Below, piece by piece: positions 56,754-64,000 of a stretch of 64,000 nt of DNA (position 1 is the first letter of the stretch; every line of letters begins with the position of its first letter). The notes under the pieces are model-generated. The model was not told the origin of the DNA and did no database searches. It saw only the letters and a list, made by a program, of their open reading frames with translations. Both the position numbers and the translations under genes were made by a program. Source of the DNA: Thermodesulfobacteriota bacterium (GTDB lineage: Bacteria > Desulfobacterota > UBA8473); NCBI GenBank assembly GCA_040757775.1, contig JBFLWQ010000006.1:62001-126000 (forward strand), written 5' to 3'.

Positions 56754-57049
56754 TGAAGGTCATTTTCTCGAAATACGCTAAGCAAGAACTTGATGATGCA
56801 ACTCACTATTATGAAGTTGAACAACCGGGGCTTGGTCGACGTTTCCGTGAAGAAATTGGAAAAGCTGCAAGGAGAATTTCAGAATATCCTGAAGCATGGT
56901 CAGTTGAAAGGAGCGATGTAAGGAAATGCATTCTCCATAAGTTTCCGTACAAGCTGCTCTATTCAATAGAGGAGGATCATATTTTCATAATTGCTGTAGC
57001 GCATCAGCATAGAAAGCCAGATTACTGGATTAGAAGAAAAGAAGCATAA
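56753..57049 (+). CDS. RelE/ParE-family toxin
   Basis: 98 residues with the RelE/ParE fold pattern: FSKYAKQELDDATHYYE, GLGRRFREEI, RKCILHKFPYKLLYSIE, AVAHQHRKPDYW. Whether it cuts mRNA or acts on gyrase is not clear from sequence. Confidence 0.9.
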   Translation: MKVIFSKYAKQELDDATHYYEVEQPGLGRRFREEIGKAARRISEYPEAWSVERSDVRKCILHKFPYKLLYSIEEDHIFIIAVAHQHRKPDYWIRRKEA

Positions 57050-57117
57050 CCTGCCATTTTACCGAATCGCTAACACGCCCGGTGAATTATGTATTCCAAC
57101 GATAACGATATATAGAG

Positions 57118-57972
57118 GTGAATACTTACATCTTGACAATGCTTAAAAAAAATGTCCTTGACGACCTTTATGCCAGATACAACCGGCGAGAGTTTGTCCA
57201 TCCGGACCCCCTGGAATTCTTATACCATTACGAAGATATTAGAGACCGTGAGATAGTTGGTCTCGTTGCCTCTGCTCTTGCCTATGGAAGGGTTCAACAG
57301 ATACTGAAAAGTGTTTCTTTCGTGCTTCAACGGATGCAGCCATCTCCTTCCCTTTTCCTAAGTCATGCTTCCAGGGAGGCGCTTCTTCTTGACTTTGCAG
57401 GGTTCAAACATCGGTTTACCACCAGGGAGGATATTGTATCGATGCTTCTGGGAATCAAAGGTATTATTGAACGGTATGGTTCTCTTCAGGCATGTTTTGT
57501 CGCCGGCATAAATGATTGTGACAGTACAATTCTACCAGCGATTTCAGCCTTTGCTAAGGAATTGAACACTGAACAAAACGGCAGTCCCAACAGTCTCTTG
57601 CCTTCTCCAACGAAAGGCAGTGCATGCAAACGGCTCAACCTCTTTCTGCGCTGGATGGTAAGAAAGGATGAAGTCGACCCGGGAGGGTGGGATACAGTAA
57701 AGGCTTCTAAACTCATTGTTCCCCTTGATACCCACATGCACAGGATATGTCTTTCCCTCAAGATAACAGGGCGAAAACAGGCAGATATACGCACAGCCAC
57801 TGAGATAACCGCCGCCTTCAGGACAATTTCTCCTGATGATCCAGTCAGGTATGACTTCGCCCTCACCCGTTTAGGAATACGAAATGAAGGAGATATGGAC
57901 GATTTTCTGAAACAGTGCGGCATGCTGGAAGAACCGAGTCATCTTTCAGATGCCTTTAACTTGATTGTATAA
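57118..57972 (+). CDS. TIGR02757 (DUF2400) family protein
   Basis: 284 residues matching TIGR02757: DPLEFLYHYEDIRDREIVGLVAS, ALAYGRV, LFLRWMVRKDEVDPGGW and PLDTHMHRI. The fold resembles helix-hairpin-helix DNA glycosylases in the late part; function unproven. The start is GTG at 57118; an ATG at 57139 is an alternative. It ends 26 bases from the end of the NO reductase on the other strand. Confidence 0.88.
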   Translation: MNTYILTMLKKNVLDDLYARYNRREFVHPDPLEFLYHYEDIRDREIVGLVASALAYGRVQQILKSVSFVLQRMQPSPSLFLSHASREALLLDFAGFKHRFTTREDIVSMLLGIKGIIERYGSLQACFVAGINDCDSTILPAISAFAKELNTEQNGSPNSLLPSPTKGSACKRLNLFLRWMVRKDEVDPGGWDTVKASKLIVPLDTHMHRICLSLKITGRKQADIRTATEITAAFRTISPDDPVRYDFALTRLGIRNEGDMDDFLKQCGMLEEPSHLSDAFNLIV

Positions 57973-57998
57973 AAATTTTTCTATATTTTCCCTGCCCG

Positions 57999-60251
57999 CT
58001 AATCAAATCTTTCACCAGATTTCACCTCAACCGGTTTCAGTCTGGTTATAGCTTTAAGCATAAACAGGAGAAGTGCACCGGCACCAAGGATAATCAGCAG
58101 GTCTGGCAGTATCCTGATTTGTCCTAATAATTGAATGGTGTCCTGGAACCAAAATTCATCCGAACGGGCGTGCCAAAAACCGTATTTAATATTATCCAGA
58201 ACCTGAAGGATACCGATAGGCAATAAAGTTCCAATGAACATGATAAAAAGCCCGATATTCGTTCCCCAGAAAGATACCTTGAGTAACCGGTCATTCCACC
58301 CATTCTCTCTGACTAATCCTCGCATGGAAAATAACAGCAGACCTATTGCCAGAAGACCGTAAGTCCCGAACAACGCTGTGTGTCCATGATTAACGGTAAG
58401 ATAGGTGGCGTGTTCATAGTAATTCACTACAGGTGTAGTAATCGATAACCCCATGACTCCTGCCCCTATAAATTCCCAAACAACAGAGGACATCAGAAAC
58501 ATCAGTGGATACCGGTAAGGAAACCCGCTGCCTGCTTTGACAAGCGCTTTTTGTCCGTGCCATACCTCGGCAAGGAGGAGCAAAATCGGTACAGGTTCGA
58601 GCGCTGAGATGGTAGACCCCAAAGCCAACCAGAAGGAAGGCTCACCAAACCAGTAGTAATGATGCCCCACACCGATGATACCTGAGCCCAGGGCAAGGGA
58701 AACAGTAAAATAAACAGTGCGAAGTCCAGCCTTCAGATCGACCAGCCCCAGATTTACCATCACAAAAACGATTGCAGCAGCAGCAAAGAACTCAAAAGCC
58801 CCTTCAACCCACGTATGCACCACCCACCATCGCCAGAAATCCGCAATAGTCAGGTGGGACTGAGGGTTATAGAGGAGACCGAAAGAGAAAAAACCAACAA
58901 CCGCTATTCCGGAATATGCCAGGAAGTGGGGTAACCCCCATTTGTCCTGTCCGGAAGCAAAATGATCCTTCAATGCACGAACCACCAAAAAAAGCCATAA
59001 TATGAGCCCGACGAGCAGCAGAATCTGCCACAGACGACCCAGTTCCAGGTACTCCCAACCCTGATGCCCCAACCAGAACCACAACTTACCGATCAACCCT
59101 TTCAGACCCAGGACTTCACCGGTAAGGCTTCCCAGTGCAACAATTATCACTGCCACGAAGAGAATATCTACTAAAAAACCCTGTCCTGCTGGTTCCTCCC
59201 CTCCTACCCCTGGGGAAACAAACAGGGTCATGCCGATCCAGGAGGTGGCTATCCAGAACACGGCTAATTGAAGGTGCCATGTCTTGACCCAATTGTAAGA
59301 TATGAATTTTGCTACAAAATCAATCCCGAAAAAGGAATCAGGGTTCACCGTATAGTGGGCCATCAGTCCGCCTATGATAACCTGCAAGAAAAACAGTACA
59401 GCCACAACCAGGAAAAATTTGCCTGTTTTCTTCTGGCTGGAGGATATTTTCGCTGTAGCCAGTGCCAGGGCAGGTTCAGGTTTATACGGCAATGACCCTC
59501 GGTTGAACTCGTATTTATGAAAGAGAAAGACTATCAACCCAAGTATAATACCGAAGGACACCAGGGATATTGCAGACCATATCAGAGATTTTCCGGAGAC
59601 CAAATTTCCCACCTCCGGGTCGTGGGGCCAATTATTTGTATAGGTATGGCTGTCCCCGGGCCGAATGGTTCCGGCACACCATGCCGTCCAGAAAAAGAAG
59701 TCAGCAAGATTCTGGCGTTCCTGAGGGTCCTTGATAGTCCCGGCACGGATTGGCCCTCTTTTATTCCCTTCTGCGAAAAGGTTGTCGTAGAATTTACGGT
59801 TTTCACGGAGAGACGCCGTCTGGAGAGGCGTCAGGGTCAGGGTATCATTGGCTGAATCGTATCGGTTGGTCTTGATTTGACTGATAACAACCGCATCCAC
59901 TGCCCCTTTTGACTCTGTATTAAGGGACTTGTAAGAAATGCCATGTCTTTCCTGTGCCAGCTTTTCCCGCATATTCTGTCCCATATTATGCAGGGCTTGT
60001 GCAGTAAAATCTGGTCCCCTGTAAGTGCCGTGTCCCCATACACTCCCAATATCCATCAGGCCATATTTCTGCCAGACCTGTTGACCAGCCATGATTTGAG
60101 CTTTTTCGGTCAACAGTTCACCACTTTCCATGATAACCTTTTGCGGATATGGTGGCAGGTCTCTTTTGGTATAACAATATCCGATGAGGGCAACGACGAT
60201 AGTCCCAAAAATGGCTAGTAAAAAATAGGCTTTAAGTCTTGAACTGATCAT
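57999..60251 (-). CDS. norZ: quinol-dependent nitric oxide reductase (qNOR)
   Basis: 750 residues: a fused NorC-like N-terminal region without a heme c site plus a 12-14 helix NorB core. FeB ligands are present: His and Glu in VVHTWVEG, and His-His in GVGHHYYWFG; heme ligands lie in TVNHGHTALFG. The quinol-site region WHLQLAVFWIATSW is normal. It reduces NO to N2O in the inner membrane. It ends the run hcp-HD-ferredoxin-norZ. The intact ligands argue against a NO dismutase. Confidence 0.95.
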   Translation of the reverse strand: MISSRLKAYFLLAIFGTIVVALIGYCYTKRDLPPYPQKVIMESGELLTEKAQIMAGQQVWQKYGLMDIGSVWGHGTYRGPDFTAQALHNMGQNMREKLAQERHGISYKSLNTESKGAVDAVVISQIKTNRYDSANDTLTLTPLQTASLRENRKFYDNLFAEGNKRGPIRAGTIKDPQERQNLADFFFWTAWCAGTIRPGDSHTYTNNWPHDPEVGNLVSGKSLIWSAISLVSFGIILGLIVFLFHKYEFNRGSLPYKPEPALALATAKISSSQKKTGKFFLVVAVLFFLQVIIGGLMAHYTVNPDSFFGIDFVAKFISYNWVKTWHLQLAVFWIATSWIGMTLFVSPGVGGEEPAGQGFLVDILFVAVIIVALGSLTGEVLGLKGLIGKLWFWLGHQGWEYLELGRLWQILLLVGLILWLFLVVRALKDHFASGQDKWGLPHFLAYSGIAVVGFFSFGLLYNPQSHLTIADFWRWWVVHTWVEGAFEFFAAAAIVFVMVNLGLVDLKAGLRTVYFTVSLALGSGIIGVGHHYYWFGEPSFWLALGSTISALEPVPILLLLAEVWHGQKALVKAGSGFPYRYPLMFLMSSVVWEFIGAGVMGLSITTPVVNYYEHATYLTVNHGHTALFGTYGLLAIGLLLFSMRGLVRENGWNDRLLKVSFWGTNIGLFIMFIGTLLPIGILQVLDNIKYGFWHARSDEFWFQDTIQLLGQIRILPDLLIILGAGALLLFMLKAITRLKPVEVKSGERFD

Positions 60252-60278
60252 AGGATACCCCCTTTCATAACGAGTGGC

Positions 60279-61034
60279 TTATCCCACCAATTTCTCCCTA
60301 TTGAGGATTTCACCTCTGGCACTTATTACTACCTGCTCTATGGGGATGTCTTTGCCTGCCAGCTCCATTCCTCTTTTGATGATTAAAGGCAGCCCCTGGC
60401 AACAGGGAACCTCCATTACGACCACTGTGATGCTTTTTATTTCTGCTATCTTGAATATATCTGCAAACCTCTCAATATACTCCTGTACATCATCGAACTT
60501 TGGACACCCTACCATGACAACCTTGCCCTGAATAAAATCCTGGTGAAAGTCGGGATAGGCAAATGGTGTACAATCGGCTGCTACCAGAATATTCGCTCCC
60601 TTCAAAAATGGAGCCGTTGGTGGTACCAGTTTAATCTGAACCGGCCAATGGGACAGGGCAGATACGCTGTTACTATGAGAAACCGGGGTATTTGCATCCT
60701 GACATGATTTTCCCGGGGTAAAACTCTGAATCAGCGCTGATGGACATCCACAAGCCATTGTTTCCTCTCCGGAGACATGCGCCGCTTCCTTCGACTTCAG
60801 GTGCATTTCCACAGCCTCTTCGTCAAAGTCCTCTGCATCACGTTCCACAATCCTGAGGGCATCGTTGGGGCATTCCCCCAGACAGGCACCCAGCCCATCA
60901 CAGTATTTCTCAGCAGACAGCCTGGCTTTTCCGTCCACGATCTGTATCGCTCCCTCTGCACAGGAAGGTACACACAGTCCACAGCCATCACACTTTTCTT
61001 CATCTATTTCTATGATTTTACGTCTTACTTTCAT
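60279..61034 (-). CDS. ferredoxin-domain protein with one incomplete cluster motif
   Basis: Start at 61034 behind AAGGAGAGG. 251 residues. The first 4Fe-4S motif is complete (CDGCGLCVPSC); the second (CDGLGACLGECP) lacks its second cysteine and would bind a [3Fe-4S] cluster or none. A central unfamiliar part has several Cys (MACGCP) and the later CCQGLP. It probably feeds electrons to the neighbouring NO-stress enzymes. Confidence 0.75.
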   Translation of the reverse strand: MKVRRKIIEIDEEKCDGCGLCVPSCAEGAIQIVDGKARLSAEKYCDGLGACLGECPNDALRIVERDAEDFDEEAVEMHLKSKEAAHVSGEETMACGCPSALIQSFTPGKSCQDANTPVSHSNSVSALSHWPVQIKLVPPTAPFLKGANILVAADCTPFAYPDFHQDFIQGKVVMVGCPKFDDVQEYIERFADIFKIAEIKSITVVVMEVPCCQGLPLIIKRGMELAGKDIPIEQVVISARGEILNREKLVG

Positions 61035-61047
61035 ATGCCTCTCCTTT

Positions 61048-61779
61048 TTACTCGTCCAAAAGGACTCTCTTCGCCACTTTTTCACCGCTTTTTGTGAGAA
61101 AGACATCCTTTATGGGTTTGTCCAACCTCTCCTCCTTTACAGGAGACTCTTTCTTTTTTTCCTCCATGTTCACAATCAGGTCAGCATCGTAAACAACCTT
61201 GAAGTTGACCGTCTCCCCAGGTCTAGGATGATGGTGGTGTCCAACTATGTCACATACTTCATCTATCAGGTCCTGGTTTGCACCCAGTTTTGAAAGAATA
61301 TCACGGGCTATGGGCGGACCTTCTTCTTCCTGATACCGGGCGGCTGTGCTCTGGTATTTACGTTCAGCCTCCTTGATTCCGATGTCATGTAGATAAGCGG
61401 CAGACAAAATTACCGCAAGGTCCCCACCCTCTTCCCGAAATATCTCTTCTGCATATCTGGCTACCCTGGTAGCGTGACCAATACGCTTGAAGTCATCTTT
61501 GAAATAGCGTTTCATCTCCACAGCAACGCGGTCCTTTAACAGATCATTTCTTTGAGCTATAAGTTCCGGGGGCAAGTCTCCAAGACATTGCTCGGCAAAC
61601 TTGCAGTGTGCAGCACAGCCAAAGTCCATTTTTGGATTTACGAGCTTTGACCCGCATTTCCCGCAACGGCCGGTAGCTTCATCCTTAAAGAACTCCACCG
61701 TATTACCACACTTGGGACATTCAATCTCAAAGACAGTATCTCCCTTCCAAAAACGGGTGTCTTGCCCCGGGCATTTCAT
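61048..61779 (-). CDS. zinc-ribbon HD-domain phosphohydrolase
   Basis: 243 residues: a small Cys4 ribbon (CPKCGN and CGKCGS), then CAAHCKFAEQC, and an HD domain (HATRVARYAEEI, YLHDIGI, HHHHPRPGE). HD proteins hydrolyse phosphates. It lies between hcp and the ferredoxin gene, 13 bases ahead of the latter. Confidence 0.82.
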   Translation of the reverse strand: MKCPGQDTRFWKGDTVFEIECPKCGNTVEFFKDEATGRCGKCGSKLVNPKMDFGCAAHCKFAEQCLGDLPPELIAQRNDLLKDRVAVEMKRYFKDDFKRIGHATRVARYAEEIFREEGGDLAVILSAAYLHDIGIKEAERKYQSTAARYQEEEGPPIARDILSKLGANQDLIDEVCDIVGHHHHPRPGETVNFKVVYDADLIVNMEEKKKESPVKEERLDKPIKDVFLTKSGEKVAKRVLLDE

Positions 61780-61890
61780 AGTATTCCTCCATGGCTTGAA
61801 AATTGGTAGTGTCAGTGGTCCGTTATCAGTGATCAGTTGTGTCTGTATTTTTCCTGAACACTGACAACTGAACCCTCTGACATTTTACCT
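61780..61890. repeat. intergenic TCAGTGGTC/GTTATCAGTGATC word repeats
   Basis: From 61811 to 61877 degenerate words GTGTCAGTGGTC and TTATCAGTGATCAG face CACTGACAACTGAAC in inverted sense. Related words occur at 39415-39443. They break the run between hcp and the HD gene. Confidence 0.5.
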
Positions 61891-63519
61891 TTATCCCAGT
61901 ATCGCCTTCAAATCTTCATCAGGCGTGGTTATAGGTTTAATATCAAAGTTTTTTACCAGCACATCCAGTACGTTTGGAGAAACAAATGCCGGAAGACTGG
62001 GCCCCAGACGAATGCCCTTAATCCCAAGGTGTAAAAGCGTCAGTAAAATGGATACAGCCTTCTGTTCATACCATGAGAGAATCATGGATAAAGGCAGCTC
62101 ATTTACCTCTACATTGAACGCGTTTGCCAGAGCCACAGCAATCTGTATTGCCGAGTAGGCATCATTGCACTGACCAATATCCAGGAGTCTGGGGATACCT
62201 CCAATGTCACCCAGGTCTTTATCAAAGAAGCGGAACTTACCGCAGGCAAGGGTCAGGATAACAGAATCCTTCGGCGCTTTTTCCACGAACTCGGTATAGT
62301 AGTTTCGGCCAGGTTTTGCCCCGTCACATCCGGCTACCAGGAAGAAACGGCTGATGGCCTTGGTTTTGACCGCTTCAATTACTTTATCTGCCACACCCAA
62401 TACTGCGTTCCTCCCAAAGCCCACCATGACTGAACGTCCGTTGGTATCTTCTGAAAAACCAGGCATGCTCATAGCCTTTTCAATCACAGGCGAAAAATTG
62501 TAATCCGAGATGTGGATTACCCCAGGCCATGCTACCTGACCGCTGGTAAAAATATTATCCATGTATGATTCCCTGGGTTTCTGGATACAGTTGGTAGTCA
62601 TTAAGATAGCCCCCGGAAAGCCTTCAAATTCCCTTATCTGATTCTGCCATGCTGTCCCGTAATGACCGTAAAGGTGAGAATACTTTTTAAGACCCGGGTA
62701 CCCGTGGGCAGGGAGCATCTCACCGTGGGTATATATGGATATGCCCTTGCCTTCTGTCTGTTTCAGAAGCTCTTCCAGATCTTTTAGGTCGTGCCCTGAG
62801 ACAAGAATGGCATTCCCTTTTTTCGCTCCCAGGGGCACCTTCGTGGGCACGGGATGCCCATAGGCACCGGTATTCGCTGCATCAAGGAGTTCCATGGCAA
62901 CAAGGTTTATTTCACCACATTTCAGCACCAACCCCAAGCAGTCGTTAACGCTCAGGTCTTTTCTTAATGTGGCAGCGAGCCCCTCATGGATAAAGGCATA
63001 GACCTTGTCATTCTCCTTCCCAAGTATCTGTGCGTGGTCTGCATAGGCGGCAATGCCCTTAATTCCAAAGAGCAAAGTATGCTGGAGAGAGAGAATGTCA
63101 GGATCGATGGAAGAATCAGACTTCAACCCAACAGCTTCGCCCTGCTTGATCAGCCCATCGATGGTTGCCTCCGGTTTAAAGCTGGCTGGTCCTTCCGGAA
63201 AGTCGACATTTCCTCCCGAACTTTTAACATTTTTCTTAAGGTTTTCTCTCAGTTCCACACAACGATGGATAAGTTGAACAAGACGATTGGGGTCAAAATT
63301 TACGTTGGTCAAAGTGGCAAATAGAGCCTCGCATGTGAAGACGTTAACTTCCTTCTCAATAACCCCCACCTTTCGACCCTCCACAGCATAGAGGGCAAGC
63401 CCCTTGAGACAATGAATCAGAAGGTCCTGAAGGGCAGCGACCTCTGGTTGTTTTCCGCATACCCCAATTTTAGCACATCCTTCACCTTTTGCCGTTTGTT
63501 CACACTGGTAACAAAACAT
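61891..63519 (-). CDS. hcp: hybrid cluster protein (hydroxylamine / NO reductase)
   Basis: 542 residues with the N-terminal cluster cysteines Cys3, Cys6, Cys15 and Cys21 (MFCYQCEQTAKGEGCAK) and the C-terminal ligands of the hybrid cluster (AGCDGAKPGRNYYTEF, ACGKFRF, IGQCNDAYSA). Protects against NO and hydroxylamine. GGAGG site ahead. First gene of the minus-strand NO-stress run. Confidence 0.96.
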   Translation of the reverse strand: MFCYQCEQTAKGEGCAKIGVCGKQPEVAALQDLLIHCLKGLALYAVEGRKVGVIEKEVNVFTCEALFATLTNVNFDPNRLVQLIHRCVELRENLKKNVKSSGGNVDFPEGPASFKPEATIDGLIKQGEAVGLKSDSSIDPDILSLQHTLLFGIKGIAAYADHAQILGKENDKVYAFIHEGLAATLRKDLSVNDCLGLVLKCGEINLVAMELLDAANTGAYGHPVPTKVPLGAKKGNAILVSGHDLKDLEELLKQTEGKGISIYTHGEMLPAHGYPGLKKYSHLYGHYGTAWQNQIREFEGFPGAILMTTNCIQKPRESYMDNIFTSGQVAWPGVIHISDYNFSPVIEKAMSMPGFSEDTNGRSVMVGFGRNAVLGVADKVIEAVKTKAISRFFLVAGCDGAKPGRNYYTEFVEKAPKDSVILTLACGKFRFFDKDLGDIGGIPRLLDIGQCNDAYSAIQIAVALANAFNVEVNELPLSMILSWYEQKAVSILLTLLHLGIKGIRLGPSLPAFVSPNVLDVLVKNFDIKPITTPDEDLKAILG

Positions 63520-63624
63520 AGCTAAACCTCCTTTTGAATGATTGTTAGCTGCTTTAGCCTTTCAGGTATTCCTACCCTATCTCATTATGTCAAGAATAAT
63601 GTAACCAATAGAATCATTACCGTC

Positions 63625-63640
63625 TTTGACCTAAGTCAAA
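63625..63640. promoter_or_regulatory. CRP/FNR-family operator 1
   Basis: TTTGAC-CTAA-GTCAAA, perfect 6-base arms, 105 bases ahead of hcp. It has the shape of FNR/HcpR/DNR sites. The reverse complement of site 2 matches 13 of its central 14 bases. Confidence 0.65.
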
Positions 63641-63711
63641 AAAGGAGATTTTTTTATTCCCTTTTTTCCCTTTTCTGTTATTCTTTATAATCGTTATTGG
63701 AAGGATACACC

Positions 63712-63725
63712 TTAACTTAGGTCAA
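63712..63725. promoter_or_regulatory. CRP/FNR-family operator 2
   Basis: TTAACTTAGGTCAA, the inverted near copy of operator 1, 43 bases ahead of the regulator gene. It suggests autoregulation. Confidence 0.6.
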
Positions 63726-63768
63726 AGAATAGATATTTTTAAAAAAAATTCAAGAAAAAAATAAAACC

Positions 63769-64000
63769 ATGCAAATAATCGATCAGATAGCCACTATCCC
63801 GCTGTTTCATGGTCTTCCCAAAGAATACCAGGAAGGACTGGCTACCATAGTGGCAGATAAGATTTTCAGACGGGGTCAAATCATATTTTCAGAGGGTGAT
63901 GAAGGAAATGGCTTTTACGTTGTCATTTCAGGACGGGTCAAGATATTCAAAGTCTCCCCAGAGGGTAAGGAACAGATTCTGCATCTTTTTGGTCCCGGAG
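63769..64000 (+). CDS. CRP/FNR-family transcriptional regulator, N-terminal part
   Basis: The first 77 residues of a gene that runs off the window: cyclic-nucleotide-binding-type beta roll (GQIIFSEGDEGNGFYVVISG, VKIFKVSPEGKEQIL). The DNA-binding part lies outside. Its position opposite hcp suggests an HcpR/DNR-like NO regulator. Confidence 0.82.
   Translation, partial: MQIIDQIATIPLFHGLPKEYQEGLATIVADKIFRRGQIIFSEGDEGNGFYVVISGRVKIFKVSPEGKEQILHLFGPG

Noticed and set aside
57999-60251. NO dismutase (Nod) instead of NO reductase
   Set aside because: Nod proteins have changed FeB ligands and a changed quinol-site region; here His/Glu in VVHTWVEG, the His pair in GVGHHYYW and the WHLQLAVFWIATSW region all look like a normal qNOR.

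Overview
The window reads like a chromosome segment of a strictly anaerobic, Desulfobacterota-like (former Deltaproteobacteria) organism. The pointers are a DVU0298-family HEAT protein, a DUF169 protein, split B12-dependent acyl-CoA mutases, and a dense set of anaerobe-type O2, superoxide and NO scavengers (flavodiiron protein, rubrerythrins, desulfoferrodoxin, hybrid cluster protein, quinol NO reductase). This placement is inferred from gene content only; no rRNA or tRNA gene was seen.

Layout. 1-5.4 kb: the end of a transglutaminase-like gene, then an acyl-CoA/aryl-CoA ligase, a metallo-beta-lactamase-fold hydrolase, a DUF169 protein, an amidohydrolase and a LysE-type exporter. 5.5-7.8 kb (minus): a GAF-PilB/GspE ATPase. 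8.2-12.5 kb: two tandem pairs of B12 mutase large and cobalamin-binding small subunits; the first pair has lost most canonical catalytic residues. 12.5-17.3 kb (minus): nrdR-ribD-ribE-ribBA-ribH-nusB, followed by ligA on plus. 19.7-23.8 kb: an AT-rich accessory block with a TdeIII-like type II restriction-modification pair, small ORFs, a YgiT zinc-finger gene between scar repeats, and a methyltransferase. 23.9-31 kb: pstSCAB-phoU-phoB-phoR behind a three-unit Pho box. 31-36.8 kb: Nfu, a DUF255 thioredoxin-like protein, a copper chaperone, an FMN-reductase/arsenate-reductase fusion, rubredoxin and a PA2778/PA2779-type lipoprotein group. 37-42.5 kb: the oxidative-stress cluster. 42.5-44.2 kb: a c-type cytochrome, a membrane protein and the DVU0298 protein.

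44.2-54.3 kb (minus) is the most striking region. A regulator with an RtcR-like CARF domain, a sigma-54 AAA+ domain and a Fis-type helix-turn-helix is followed directly by a textbook -24/-12 (GG-N10-GC) sigma-54 promoter. Behind that lie hsdR-hsdM-hsdS, a DUF3696 ATPase and a PLD-like protein with an HxR-x4-D motif. I read this as a ligand-inducible, sigma-54-controlled type I restriction-modification island with an extra ATPase/phosphodiesterase effector. The regulator itself seems to be made from a leaderless transcript.

54.5-58 kb: an IscU-like scaffold with a zinc-ribbon tail, a cysteine-desulfurase homologue whose PLP lysine is replaced by glutamine, an antitoxin remnant, a RelB/RelE-type toxin-antitoxin pair and a TIGR02757 protein. 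58-64 kb: a nitrosative-stress run on minus (hcp, HD-domain protein, ferredoxin-type protein, qNOR) facing a CRP/FNR-family regulator, with two near-identical, oppositely oriented operators between them. Several intergenic spaces hold structured repeats: nested inverted repeats, a MITE-like element and perfect palindromes.
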